A stretch of DNA of 36,767 nt from Burkholderiaceae bacterium (GTDB lineage Bacteria > Pseudomonadota > Gammaproteobacteria > Burkholderiales > Burkholderiaceae_E), in NCBI GenBank assembly GCA_019635275.1, contig JAHBZV010000029.1, forward strand, positions 1-36,767, written 5' to 3'. The notes beneath the pieces were generated by a model, which was given only the letters and a program-made list of their open reading frames with translations, did not search any database and was not told the origin of the DNA. The position numbers and the translations under genes are program-made. Each line of letters starts with the position of its first letter. Positions within the stretch are counted from its first letter, which is position 1. Below, piece after piece: positions 15,848-24,391 of this stretch.

Positions 15848-16939
15848 TCAGGACTTCACGGTGAGCGCGCGCGCGCGCATGAACTCGTACTCGGCCACCC
15901 GCGTGTACGGCATGACCTGGGCACGGAACTTCATCAGGCTGTCGAAGATCTCCTTGCTCTCGGCGTCGCGCGCAGACTCGGCGCGGACGACTTCGCTGGC
16001 CAGTTGCCCGAGCCCCTTGAGCGTGTCGTCCGAGAGCATCTTGACCTGCACCTTGTGCACGTTGACCAGTTCGGCGAACGCCTGCGCGTTCTTGGCCACG
16101 AACTCGTCGAGGACCCGCGCGTTGGCATACTGGTTGCCGACCCGGATGACCTCCTGCTCCTGCGCCGTCAGGCCCTCCCAGGTCTTCAGGTTGACGAAGC
16201 AATCCAGCGCACCGCAAGGCTCCATCCAGCCCGGCCAGTAGTAATACTTCGCGACCCGATGCAGCCCGAACGCCATGTCGTTGTACGGGCCGACGAAATC
16301 GGCGCCGTCGATCGCTCCGCTCTGCAGCGCCTGCGGCACCTCGCCGAGCGACATCTGGACCGGCGTGGCCCCTGCCGCCTGCAGCACCTTGCCGCCGATG
16401 CCGCCCGCACGGATCTTCAGCCCCTTGTAGTCGGCCAGCGAGTTGACCTCCTTGGTGTACCAGCCGGCCGCTTGGACCGACGTGTTTCCGCTCGGGAAGA
16501 ACTTGACTCCCAGCTTCGCGTACAGCTTGTCGGCGAGCTCCTGGCCACCGCCATAGGCGAGCCACGCGTTCTGCTCCTGGCTCGTGATGCCGAACGGAAT
16601 CGGGCCGATGAAGTTGATCGCCGGCACCTTGCCCGCCCAGTAGCTCGGATAGCCGTGCCCCATGTGCAGGCTTCCCGCCGACACCGCATCCATCGTCTGC
16701 AGCGCCGGAACGATCTCGCCGGCGCCGTAGACCTTGATCGTCAACGCTCCCCCGGTCGCCTTGCCGACGAACTCCGCCAGCGCGTTGGCGCCGGTGGCCA
16801 GGCCGGGCGAACCCTTCGCCCAGGTCATCTGCATCCGCAATTCCTTCCGGCCCTGGGAGAACGCCGGCGGCGTCGCGGTTGCCAGGATGGTCGACAGGCC
16901 GCCGGTGGCGGCCACTCCAAGCGCTTTTCTGCGGTTCAT
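15848..16939 (-). CDS. dctP: TRAP transporter substrate-binding protein (DctP family, TakP-like), first system
   Basis: The 363-residue protein begins MNRRKALGVAATGG, a twin-arginine-like signal with cleavage near AFSQG, so export by Tat is possible. The mature sequence follows the TakP/2-oxoacid type: MQMTWAKGSPGLATGANALAEF, GHGYPSYWAGK, LKIRAGGIGGKVLQAAGATPVQM with the ligand Arg, and YYYWPGWMEPCGALDCFVN near the C-terminal domain. This type is clearly different from the other DctP at 9651-10628, so the two systems may take up different compounds. ATG 16939 has a GGAGA site. It lies 25 bases after its dctM. Confidence 0.92.
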   Translation of the reverse strand: MNRRKALGVAATGGLSTILATATPPAFSQGRKELRMQMTWAKGSPGLATGANALAEFVGKATGGALTIKVYGAGEIVPALQTMDAVSAGSLHMGHGYPSYWAGKVPAINFIGPIPFGITSQEQNAWLAYGGGQELADKLYAKLGVKFFPSGNTSVQAAGWYTKEVNSLADYKGLKIRAGGIGGKVLQAAGATPVQMSLGEVPQALQSGAIDGADFVGPYNDMAFGLHRVAKYYYWPGWMEPCGALDCFVNLKTWEGLTAQEQEVIRVGNQYANARVLDEFVAKNAQAFAELVNVHKVQVKMLSDDTLKGLGQLASEVVRAESARDAESKEIFDSLMKFRAQVMPYTRVAEYEFMRARALTVKS

Positions 16940-16964
16940 GATGTCTCCGTCGTTGAAATATCGG

Positions 16965-18350
16965 CTACTGCAATGCCTGCGGGAGCCAGGTCGCCAGGTT
17001 CGGGACCTTCCAGACCAGCGCCAGCAGCGCAAGCTGCAGGAGCACGAACGGAATGACCCCGCGATAGATCGTCCCGATGGACAGATCCCTTGCGACCCCC
17101 TGGAGGTAGAAGATCGCAAAGCCGAACGGCGGCGTCAGGTACGAGGTCTGGAGGATCACCCCCATCATCACGCCGAGCCACAAGGGGTCGACCCCCATCT
17201 TGATCAGGACCGGGCCGAAGATCGGCACCACGATGAAGATGATCTCGAAGGTGTCGATGAAGAACCCGAGCACGAGCATCAGCGCCAGCGTCGCGAACAG
17301 CGCGCCCGCCGCGCCCCCGGGAAGCGCCTGCAGCACGTCCTCGGCGATCTTCTCCCCGCCGAATCCCCGAAAGACGAGCGAGAAGACCGTGGCCCCGAAG
17401 AGGATCAGGTAGATCATCACCGAGAGCCGCAGCGTCGAATCGCAGACTTCTCGCAGCGTCCGCAGGTTGAGCACGCCACGCGCGGCCGCCAAGACCATCG
17501 CGCCGACCGCGCCGACCGCGGCCGACTCGGTTGCGGTGGCGATACCCGAGAGGATCGACCCGAGCACCGCCACGATCAGCAGAAGCGGCGGCATCATCAC
17601 GCGCAGGATCCGCGCGACGAGGGTGCGCCGCTCCTCGTCGGTCATCTCGAGCGGCGGGCACGCCTGCGGCCGAAAGATCGCCACCGCGATCGTGAACGCG
17701 ATGAACAGGCCGACCAGGATCAGGCCGGGGATCATCGCCCCGACGAACAGGTCGGTGACCGTGACGGGTCGCGCGCTGAAATTGCCCATCGCCAGGTTCG
17801 CTTGCGTGTTCGCGTTCTGCAGCAACGTCCCGACGAGGATCAGCACCGTCGATGGCGGGATCAGTTGCGCCAGCGTGCCCGACGCGGTGATGATCCCCGA
17901 GGCGAGACGCAGGTCGTAGCGGGCCCGGACCATCGCCGGATAGCTGATGAGCCCCATCGCGACGACCGTCGCGCCGACGATACCGGTCGACGCCGCCAGC
18001 AGTGCACCGACGACGATCACCGAAATGCCGAGGCCGCCGCGCCGCTTCCCGAAGGCCTGGCCCATCGTCGTCAGCAGGTCCTCGGCGATTCGCGACCGCT
18101 CGAGGACGACGCCCATGAACACGAACAGCGGAACCGCCACCAGCGTCTCGCTGATCACCGCATCCAGAATCCGGCTGGTGACGCCGGCCATCAGCGGCCA
18201 GTCGAACACGCCTATCGCCGCCCCGGCCGCGGCGAACAGTACCGAGACCCCGCCGATCGACAGCGCCACCGGATAGCCGGCCAGCAGGACGACGAACAGC
18301 CCGGCGAACATCGCCAGCGCCATGACCTCGCCGGCGTTCATGCCTGGCAT
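16965..18350 (-). CDS. dctM: TRAP transporter large permease subunit (DctM family), first system
   Basis: The 461-residue inner-membrane protein has the DctM pattern: ISETLVAVPLFVFMGVVLERSRIAEDLL, ASTGIVGATVVAMGLISYPAM, LAQLIPPSTVLILVG, IATATESAAVGAVGAMV and YLTPPFGFAIFYLQGVARD. The large insertion in the middle (about residues 205-260, including an acidic EMTDEERR loop) is typical of the TakM-like branch, which matches its TakP-like binding protein. Starts at 18350 (MPGMNAGEVM) and 18341 (MNAGEVM) are both possible; neither has a clear ribosome site. It follows dctQ by 37 bases. Confidence 0.93.
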   Translation of the reverse strand: MPGMNAGEVMALAMFAGLFVVLLAGYPVALSIGGVSVLFAAAGAAIGVFDWPLMAGVTSRILDAVISETLVAVPLFVFMGVVLERSRIAEDLLTTMGQAFGKRRGGLGISVIVVGALLAASTGIVGATVVAMGLISYPAMVRARYDLRLASGIITASGTLAQLIPPSTVLILVGTLLQNANTQANLAMGNFSARPVTVTDLFVGAMIPGLILVGLFIAFTIAVAIFRPQACPPLEMTDEERRTLVARILRVMMPPLLLIVAVLGSILSGIATATESAAVGAVGAMVLAAARGVLNLRTLREVCDSTLRLSVMIYLILFGATVFSLVFRGFGGEKIAEDVLQALPGGAAGALFATLALMLVLGFFIDTFEIIFIVVPIFGPVLIKMGVDPLWLGVMMGVILQTSYLTPPFGFAIFYLQGVARDLSIGTIYRGVIPFVLLQLALLALVWKVPNLATWLPQALQ

Positions 18351-18387
18351 CGGCTGGCTCGGGACCCGACGCTCGGCGACGCCGCGG

Positions 18388-18897
18388 TCACGCCCGGCCC
18401 GCCGTCGGCCGCAGCACGCGCCACGCGCGCAGCGAATTCGCGATCCCCTGCAGACCGAGCAGCACGCAGAAGACCACGACGAGCATCTTGATCACGTAGA
18501 GGAACGGCAGCCCGTCGGGCGTCGGCGAGCGCTCGAGCATCGTCAGCGAGCCCAGTGCGATCGGCCAGGCGAGATATCCGATCGCCACGACCATCGGCAT
18601 CAGCAGCAGCCACGTGCCGCCCAGGTCGACCATCGCGCGCTGTCGCCGGGACATCTTCCTGTAGGCGAGGTCGACCCTGACGTGACCGTCGATTCTCAGC
18701 ACGTCGGCCGACGCGAGCAGGACGATTGCGCCGTTGAGCCAGATGAACGCCTCCGAGAGCCACGGAAAGCCGATACCGAAGACGTACCTCAGTGCGACGA
18801 CCGAAAAGGCCAGCAGCACCATCGGCAACAGCAGCCAGCTGCATGCTCGCCCGATGGCCGACACCAGCCTGTCGATTGCGCTCGTCGTCGAGTCCAC
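18388..18897 (-). CDS. dctQ: TRAP transporter small permease subunit (DctQ family), first system
   Basis: The protein (169 residues from GTG 18897) has four membrane segments and the DctQ motif [22 protein letters not shown], followed by [21 protein letters not shown] prefer GTG 18897 because AGGGG precedes it by about six bases. ATG 18918 ([10 protein letters not shown]) has no ribosome site and would sit at or before the transcript start predicted from the promoter at 18922-18950. It is the first gene of the long minus-strand operon: dctQ, dctM, dctP, hydroxylase genes, marR, dctP, dctQ, dctM. Confidence 0.85.
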   Translation of the reverse strand: MDSTTSAIDRLVSAIGRACSWLLLPMVLLAFSVVALRYVFGIGFPWLSEAFIWLNGAIVLLASADVLRIDGHVRVDLAYRKMSRRQRAMVDLGGTWLLLMPMVVAIGYLAWPIALGSLTMLERSPTPDGLPFLYVIKMLVVVFCVLLGLQGIANSLRAWRVLRPTAGRA

Positions 18898-18921
18898 GAA
18901 TTCCCCTATCGGTATCATTAG

Positions 18922-18950
18922 AATGTACACACTCAATCGCCGGGGCGCAA
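18922..18950 (-). promoter_or_regulatory. Candidate promoter of the minus-strand TRAP-hydroxylase operon
   Basis: On the minus strand TTGCGC (18950-18945), a 17-base spacer and TACATT (18927-18922) give a moderate sigma70 match. The predicted transcript start falls near 18915, which fits the GTG start of dctQ at 18897 with a short leader holding AGGGG. Confidence 0.45.
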
Positions 18951-19006
18951 GAAGCGATCGCCGATTCAGAGAGAGGATCTTCTTATGCGGCGGCGCACAA
19001 GTGTGC

Positions 19007-19037
19007 TCTTCACGTATTGTTCGTATACTTTCTGTTG
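19007..19037 (+). promoter_or_regulatory. Candidate promoter/operator of the ferredoxin and thiamine-diphosphate enzyme genes
   Basis: TATACT at 19024-19029 is a good -10, but the -35 position at 17 bases is poor (GTGTGC), so expression may depend on an activator. The sequence 19013-19029, read on the opposite strand, is AGTATACGAACAATACG, nearly the same as the element in the preA-like promoter. GTATACTTTCTGTTG (19023-19037) also recurs at 2409-2423. Confidence 0.5.
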
Positions 19038-19100
19038 CCGCGTGGCCGGCGGCGGGGCCGCACGAGCCGCCGCCCGAACCAACCCGAGGTGATTCCATCC

Positions 19101-19424
19101 ATGACCCACGTCGTCACCGAAGCCTGCATCTGCTGCCGCTACACCGACTGCGTCGACGTCTGCCCGGTCGACTGTTTCCATGCAGGGCCCAACTTCCTGG
19201 TCATCGATCCGGACGAGTGCATCGACTGCGCCGTCTGCATCCCGGAATGCCCGGTCAATGCGATCTATGCGGATACCGACGTGCCGGAAGGACAGCGACA
19301 CTTCATCGAGCTGAACGCCGAACTGACGCGTGAGTTCCCCGTGTTGAGCAACACCGAGCCTGCGCTGCCCGACGCGGAGCAGTGGAAGTCGGTCACCGGA
19401 AAGCTCGCGCACCTGAAGCGTTGA
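19101..19424 (+). CDS. fdxA: FdxA-type ferredoxin (7Fe/8Fe)
   Basis: The 107-residue ferredoxin has the pattern of FdxA proteins: [32 protein letters not shown], with Cys ligands for a 3Fe-4S or 4Fe-4S cluster, then [18 protein letters not shown] for a 4Fe-4S cluster. An acidic C-terminal extension follows, as is usual in this family. ATG 19101 follows GAGGTGATT. It is a cytoplasmic low-potential electron carrier. The position next to the thiamine-diphosphate enzyme, with a ferredoxin-NADP reductase 3.4 kb on and the PreA-like reductase across the divergent promoter, suggests that it feeds electrons to a catabolic reduction; that is inference. The first motif has CICC, with an additional Cys where Lys is common. 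Confidence 0.9.
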   Translation: MTHVVTEACICCRYTDCVDVCPVDCFHAGPNFLVIDPDECIDCAVCIPECPVNAIYADTDVPEGQRHFIELNAELTREFPVLSNTEPALPDAEQWKSVTGKLAHLKR

Positions 19425-19494
19425 GTCCACGCATGATTCGTTCCGGTTCCGGATGTGCCGGTTCCCGGCACGTCGCCAGACAAGGAGAGGCGTC

Positions 19495-21207
19495 TTGAAT
19501 CCTGCATGCTCGGCCCCGGCGCAACGCCCCGGCGGCCAGATCCTGGCCGACGCGCTGGCCATCCAGGGAGTCGACACGGTGTTCGGGGTGCCCGGGGAGA
19601 GCTACCTGGCGGTGCTCGACGGACTGTACCGGCACCGCGAGCGCATCCGCTTCGTCGTGTGCCGCCAGGAGGGCGGCGCGGCGTTCATGGCCGACGCCTG
19701 GGCCAAGCTCAGCGGCAAGCCCGGCGTGGTGATGGTCACGCGCGGGCCCGGCGCGGCCAACGCCTCGGTGGGCGTGCACGCGGCATTCCAGGATTCGGTG
19801 CCGATGGTCGTGTTCGTCGGCCAGGTGGGCACCGATTTCCTGGACCGCGAGGCCTTCCAGGAGATCGACTACCGGCGCATGTTCGGCCAGATGGCCAAGT
19901 GGGTCGCGCAGATCGATCGCGCCGATCGCATCCCGGAGTACGTCGCGCGCGCCTTCCAGGTCGCCACCAGCGGGCGCATGGGCCCGGTGGTGCTGGCGCT
20001 GCCCGAGGACGTGCTGGTGCAGCAGGCGGCGGTGGCCGACGCGGCCTGCCACCGCCCGGTACGCGCCAGCCCCGGTGAGGCGCAGATCGGCGAGCTCGCG
20101 GCGATGCTCGCGCGCGCGCAGCGCCCCTTCGTGATGCTCGGGGGCACCGGCTGGACGCCGCGCGCCTGCGAGGACCTGCGCGCGTTCACCGAGGCCAACC
20201 GCCTGCCGGTGGCCTGCGCGTTTCGCTTCCAGGACCTGTTCGACAACCGCCACCCGCACTACATCGGCGACGTGGGCATCGGCGTGAACCCGAAGCTCGC
20301 TGCGCGCCTGCGCCAGGCCGACCTGGTGCTGGCGATCGGCCCGCGGTTGGGCGAGATGACGACCTCGGGCTACACGCTGCTCGAGGCGCCGCGCCCGAAG
20401 CAGGCGCTGGTGCACGTGCACCCCGGTATCGAAGAACTCGGCCGCGTCTACCAGGCCGACCTGATGATCGCCTCGGGCATGCCCGAGATCGCCGCGGCGT
20501 TGCGCGGCGTGCGCGTCGACGCGTCTGCCTGGGCGGACTCGGTCGCCCAGGCGCGTGCCGAGTACGAGGCCTGGCAGGGCCGTCCCGCGATCTACGCGGG
20601 CGCCACCGCGCCGGCGCTGGACCTGTGGGAGCTCGTGCAAACCCTCAAGCGGCTGCTGCCCCCCGATGCGATCCTCACCAACGGCGCGGGCAACTTCGCC
20701 ACCTGGGCCAACCGCTTCTGGCCCTACGCGGGCCTGCGCACGCTGCTCTCGACCACCTCCGGCTCGATGGGCTACGGCGTGCCCGCGGCGGTCGCCGCAG
20801 CCATCGCGCAGCCCCAGCGCACCGTCGTGTGCTTCGCCGGCGACGGCGACTTCCTGATGAACGGCCAGGAGCTCGCCACGGCCGCCCAGTACGACGCCGC
20901 CCCGGTGGTCATCGTCTTCGACAACGGCATGTACGGCACGATCCGCATGCACCAGGAGCGCGAGTACCCGTCGCGCGTGCTCGGCACCGAACTGGCCAAC
21001 CCCGACTTCGCGAAGTACGGCGAGGCCTTCGGCGGCTTCGGCGCGCGCGTCGAGCGCACCGCCGAGTTCGAGCCCGCGATGCGTGCCGCCCTCGAGCACG
21101 CCCGCACCCGCCGCCGGCCCGCCCTCGTACACCTGAAGGTCGACCCCCAGGCCATCACCCCCAACGCCACCCTCGACGCCATCCGCAACGCCGGCGCGCA
21201 GCGGTAG
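19495..21207 (+). CDS. Thiamine-diphosphate-dependent enzyme of the acetolactate synthase/decarboxylase superfamily
   Basis: The 570-residue protein has the three-domain ThDP layout: a PYR domain with the activating Glu in GVPGESYLAVLDGL (about residue 40), a central domain (about 200-330), and a PP domain with the magnesium/ThDP motif GDGDFLMNGQELATAAQYDAAPVVIVFDNGMYGT. It may condense or decarboxylate a 2-oxoacid. It is not a typical biosynthetic acetolactate synthase and has no small subunit beside it. The start is TTG 19495, preceded by AGGAGAGG (19483-19490); no ATG has a comparable site. It follows fdxA by 70 bases. A deleted copy lies at 1944-2278. The stop is seven bases from that of the convergent aldehyde dehydrogenase. 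Confidence 0.9.
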   Translation: MNPACSAPAQRPGGQILADALAIQGVDTVFGVPGESYLAVLDGLYRHRERIRFVVCRQEGGAAFMADAWAKLSGKPGVVMVTRGPGAANASVGVHAAFQDSVPMVVFVGQVGTDFLDREAFQEIDYRRMFGQMAKWVAQIDRADRIPEYVARAFQVATSGRMGPVVLALPEDVLVQQAAVADAACHRPVRASPGEAQIGELAAMLARAQRPFVMLGGTGWTPRACEDLRAFTEANRLPVACAFRFQDLFDNRHPHYIGDVGIGVNPKLAARLRQADLVLAIGPRLGEMTTSGYTLLEAPRPKQALVHVHPGIEELGRVYQADLMIASGMPEIAAALRGVRVDASAWADSVAQARAEYEAWQGRPAIYAGATAPALDLWELVQTLKRLLPPDAILTNGAGNFATWANRFWPYAGLRTLLSTTSGSMGYGVPAAVAAAIAQPQRTVVCFAGDGDFLMNGQELATAAQYDAAPVVIVFDNGMYGTIRMHQEREYPSRVLGTELANPDFAKYGEAFGGFGARVERTAEFEPAMRAALEHARTRRRPALVHLKVDPQAITPNATLDAIRNAGAQR

Positions 21208-21214
21208 CGACCGA

Positions 21215-22645
21215 TCAGGCTGCCGTGTAGGCCGTCTTCACGGTGGTGAAGAACTCTGCCGCATGGCTGCCCTGCTCGCGCGGCCCGTAGCTCGAGCCTT
21301 TGCGCCCGCCGAACGGCACGTGGTAGTCGACGCCGGCGGTCGGCGCATTGACCATGACCATCCCGGCCTGTGACGCGCGCTTGAAGTGTGTCGCGTGCTT
21401 CAGCGACGTGGTGCAGATGCCCGACGACAACCCGAACTCGGTGTCGTTGGCCAGCGCGAGCGCGTGCTCGTAGCTGTCGGCGGCGATCACGCAGGCCACC
21501 GGCCCGAAGATCTCCTCGCGCGCGATGCGCATCGTCGGCGACGCATCGGCAAACAGGGCGGGGCTCAGGTAGTAGCCGTCGGTGGCTCGCTCGACGCGCT
21601 CGCCTCCGCAGACGAGCCGCGCACCCTCGGCACGCCCGACCGCGAGGTACTCGAGGTCGACGTCGAGCTGCGACTGGTCGACCACCGGCCCGATCTGCGT
21701 GCCGGGCTTGCGCGCGTCGTCCACGACGAGCGCCTCGAGGCGCGCCTTCATCGCGTCGACGAAGCGCGGCAGGATGCCCTTCTGCACGATCAGCCGGCTC
21801 GACGCGGTGCAGCGCTGGCCGGTCGAGTAGTAGCTGCCCTGGACCGCGCACTCGACCGCCTGGGCGAGGTCCGCGTCGTCGAGCACCACCAGCGGGTTCT
21901 TGCCGCCCATCTCGAGCTGCACCTTCGCCATGCGGCGCGCCGCACCCTCGAGCACGCGACGGCCGGTGCCGACCGAGCCGGTGAACGTGATCGCGTTCAC
22001 CGCGGGATGGTCGACGAACGCCTGCCCGACCCGGCTCCCGGGCCCCATGACCAGGTTGAACACGCCGGCGGGGAAGCCCGCTCGGCTGATGATCTCGGCC
22101 AGTGCCCACGCCGAGCCGGGCACGAGGTCGGCGGGCTTGAACACCACGCAGTTGCCGTAGGCGAGCGCCGGGGCGATCTTCCAGGCGGGGATCGCTACGG
22201 GGAAGTTCCACGGCGTGACGATCCCGACGACGCCGACCGGCTCGCGGGTGACCTCGACGTCGATCCCCGGGCGCACGGAGGCCACGCGCTCGCCGCGCTG
22301 GCGCACCACTTCGCCGGCGAAGAAGCGGAAGATCTGGCCGGCGCGCGCTACCTCGCCGATGCCTTCGGCCAGCGTCTTGCCCTCCTCGCGCGACAGCACG
22401 TTGCCGAGCTCGTCGCGGCGCGCCAGCAGCTCGCCGGCCACCTTCTCCAGCGCATCGGCACGTGCCTGCAGCGATCCGGTCGACCAGCCCGGGAACGCGG
22501 CGCGCGCCGCCTCGATCGCCGCGACGGCCTGCGCGGCATCGGCGCGCGCGTACTCGCCGATCACGTCGGAGACGTCGGACGGGTTGACGTTCGGCCCGGC
22601 GGCCGGGGCATCGACCCACTCGCCGCCAATGAAGTTCCTGTACAT
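21215..22645 (-). CDS. NAD(P)-dependent aldehyde dehydrogenase, semialdehyde-dehydrogenase type
   Basis: The 476-residue enzyme has the ALDH motifs: VTPWNFPVAIPAWKIAPAL, the Rossmann region FTGSVGTGRRV, the general-base Glu in LEMGGKNP, and the nucleophile Cys279 in STGQRCTASSR. EEIFGPVACV and the C-terminal PFGGRKGSSYGPREQG are also present. It resembles 2-oxoglutarate-semialdehyde and succinate-semialdehyde dehydrogenases; the exact aldehyde is not readable. ATG 22645 gives MYRNFIGGEWVDA. It is transcribed away from the ferredoxin reductase gene across a palindromic operator. A terminal oxidation step of the catabolic route is the likely role. Confidence 0.92.
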   Translation of the reverse strand: MYRNFIGGEWVDAPAAGPNVNPSDVSDVIGEYARADAAQAVAAIEAARAAFPGWSTGSLQARADALEKVAGELLARRDELGNVLSREEGKTLAEGIGEVARAGQIFRFFAGEVVRQRGERVASVRPGIDVEVTREPVGVVGIVTPWNFPVAIPAWKIAPALAYGNCVVFKPADLVPGSAWALAEIISRAGFPAGVFNLVMGPGSRVGQAFVDHPAVNAITFTGSVGTGRRVLEGAARRMAKVQLEMGGKNPLVVLDDADLAQAVECAVQGSYYSTGQRCTASSRLIVQKGILPRFVDAMKARLEALVVDDARKPGTQIGPVVDQSQLDVDLEYLAVGRAEGARLVCGGERVERATDGYYLSPALFADASPTMRIAREEIFGPVACVIAADSYEHALALANDTEFGLSSGICTTSLKHATHFKRASQAGMVMVNAPTAGVDYHVPFGGRKGSSYGPREQGSHAAEFFTTVKTAYTAA

Positions 22646-22735
22646 GCAGTCCCCCTCCCCGTCTCCGATGGTTCCGGGCGGATCGTCCCATGCCGACGCC
22701 GCCGGCGTCGAGGTCGCCGCGCCCGAAGCGGCCCG

Positions 22736-22766
22736 TTAATGTAGTATTCCATACATTAACATGTTA
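22736..22766. promoter_or_regulatory. Palindromic operator between the aldehyde dehydrogenase and ferredoxin reductase genes
   Basis: TTAATGTA (22736-22743) and TACATTAA (22752-22759) are perfect inverted arms around eight bases. A second perfect palindrome, TAACATGTTA (22757-22766), overlaps the right arm. The stretch is strikingly AT-rich in this genome. Size and symmetry suit a TetR dimer, and a TetR gene lies just downstream at 23660. The assignment to that protein is inferred. Confidence 0.65.
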
Positions 22767-22861
22767 TTCTTGCTACATTGACGGCGCAGCGGCGCGGCCC
22801 TGCCGCGCGAGCGCGCCGCGCGCGACGGCCAGGCAGCCCGATTTCCCGGAGGACGACCCCG

Positions 22862-23635
22862 ATGAGCGCTTTCCACGAAGAACGGGTGCTGAGCGTGCAC
22901 CACTGGACCGACCGCCTGTTCAGCTTCACGACCACCCGCGACCAGTCGCTGCGCTTCAGCAACGGCCACTTCACGATGATCGGCCTCGAGGACGGCGGCA
23001 AGAAGCTGCTGCGCGCCTACAGCATCGTGAGCCCGAACTACGAGGACCACCTCGAGTTCCTGAGCATCAAGGTGCCCGATGGCCCGCTCACCTCGAAGCT
23101 GCAGCACATCAAGCCCGGCGACACGATCATCGTCGGGCGCAAACCCACCGGCACGCTGCTGATCGACTACCTGCTGCCGGGCAAGCGGCTCTACCTGCTC
23201 GCCACCGGCACCGGGCTGGCGCCGTTCATGAGCGTCGTACGCGACCCGGAAACCTACGAGCGCTTCGAGCAGGTGATCCTGGTGCACAGCGTGCGCGAGG
23301 TCGACGAACTGGCCTATCACGACTACCTGGTGAAGCACCTGCCCTCTCACGAGTTCCTGGGCGACCTGGTGACGAGCAAGCTGCGCTACTACCCGACGGT
23401 GACGCGCGAGGAGTTCGTGAACATGGGCCGCATCACCGAGCTGATCGAGAGCGGCAAGCTCTTCGCCGACCTCGGCGTGCCCGGGCTCGACGCGGCCAAC
23501 GACCGGGTGATGCTGTGCGGCAGCCCGGCGATGCTGCGCGACCTGAAGCACATGCTCGAGTCGCGCGGCTTTCGCGAGGGCAACACGTCGACACCCGGCG
23601 ACTACGTCATCGAGCGCGCGTTCGCCGATCAGTAG
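22862..23635 (+). CDS. fpr: Ferredoxin-NADP reductase
   Basis: The 257-residue flavoprotein matches bacterial Fpr. The FAD-binding part has RAYSIVSPNYEDHLEF (about residues 50-65), the phosphate-binding region has KPTGTLLIDYLLPGKRLYLLATGTGLAPFMS, and the NADP part has LCGSPAMLRDLKHML and a C-terminal YVIERAFADQ. It exchanges electrons between NADPH and ferredoxin or flavodoxin. ATG 22862 has GGAGG nine bases upstream. Fpr is often linked to oxidative stress, but here the divergent aldehyde dehydrogenase, the adjacent TetR gene and the nearby fdxA suggest a part in the catabolic electron supply. Confidence 0.93.
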   Translation: MSAFHEERVLSVHHWTDRLFSFTTTRDQSLRFSNGHFTMIGLEDGGKKLLRAYSIVSPNYEDHLEFLSIKVPDGPLTSKLQHIKPGDTIIVGRKPTGTLLIDYLLPGKRLYLLATGTGLAPFMSVVRDPETYERFEQVILVHSVREVDELAYHDYLVKHLPSHEFLGDLVTSKLRYYPTVTREEFVNMGRITELIESGKLFADLGVPGLDAANDRVMLCGSPAMLRDLKHMLESRGFREGNTSTPGDYVIERAFADQ

Positions 23636-23659
23636 CCGACGCTGGCGTACACTTCGCGC

Positions 23660-24391
23660 ATGCCAGTCTCGACACCTGGTCGGCGCTTGCCCGCGCGAGC
23701 GGTCGCGCCCCGTGCCACGGGCGCGCGCGAACGCGCCGCGCAGGCCACGCGCGACAGCATCCTGCACGCCGCGATCAAGGTCTTCGCGCGTGACGGCTAC
23801 GACGGCGGCCGGATCGAGCAGATCTCGAAGGCGGCCCGGTCGTACGACCGGATGATCTATTACTACTTCGGCAGCAAGGAGGGGCTCTTCGTCGAGGTGC
23901 TCGAGGAGATCTACCGGCGGTTCAACGAAGCCGAGGCCGGGCTCGAGCTCGACCTCGACGAGCCGGTGGCTGCGCTGAAGTCGGTCATTCACTTCGTCTG
24001 GACGTACTACCAGGCGCACCCCGAGTTCATCACGCTGCTGAACACCGAGAACCTGCACAAGGGCCGCCACATCGCGCGCTCGCTGCGCGCCACCGAATAC
24101 TCGTCGCCGGCGGTCGGACTGGTCGGCAGCGTGCTCGCGAGCGGGGTCCGCAAGGGCGTGTTCCGCAGCGACCTGCGGGCACGCGACGTCTACCTGATGA
24201 TCGTCGGCATGTGCTACTTCTACCTGTCGAACCGGCACACGTTGTCGGTGTTTCTCGGCGAGGAACTCGAGGCGTCGTCGGAGCTGGCGAGGTGGGAGTC
24301 GTTCATCGCCGATTCGGTGCTGAGAGTGGTCTCGCCGGCGGTCACCTCGCGTGAGTCCACTCCGGCGTTCCTGGCAGGAGCCGATCGGTGA
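23660..24391 (+). CDS. TetR family transcriptional regulator
   Basis: The 243-residue regulator has an N-terminal helix-turn-helix (residues about 30-76): [31 protein letters not shown] and the family signature [18 protein letters not shown]-terminal ligand-binding helical domain follows ([19 protein letters not shown] ... [23 protein letters not shown]). The first 30 residues are a basic tail. It lies 24 bases after fpr and overlaps pyrF by four bases (GTGA). The palindrome at 22736-22766 is its best target, giving feedback control of fpr, itself and the aldehyde dehydrogenase. Ligand unknown. Confidence 0.9.
   Translation: MPVSTPGRRLPARAVAPRATGARERAAQATRDSILHAAIKVFARDGYDGGRIEQISKAARSYDRMIYYYFGSKEGLFVEVLEEIYRRFNEAEAGLELDLDEPVAALKSVIHFVWTYYQAHPEFITLLNTENLHKGRHIARSLRATEYSSPAVGLVGSVLASGVRKGVFRSDLRARDVYLMIVGMCYFYLSNRHTLSVFLGEELEASSELARWESFIADSVLRVVSPAVTSRESTPAFLAGADR

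Noticed and set aside
13632-16241. 869-codon plus-strand open frame opposite the CoxL-like gene
   Set aside because: It is antisense to clear molybdenum hydroxylase motifs and has an arginine/histidine-rich composition without domains.
18898-19100. Insertion-sequence or transposon end near the divergent promoters
   Set aside because: No transposase fragment, terminal inverted repeats or target duplication is visible there; the same holds around the decayed enzyme copy.
19393-21132. 579-codon minus-strand open frame opposite the thiamine-diphosphate enzyme gene
   Set aside because: It is a mirror of strongly biased codons; the plus strand carries the ThDP motifs and a good ribosome site.
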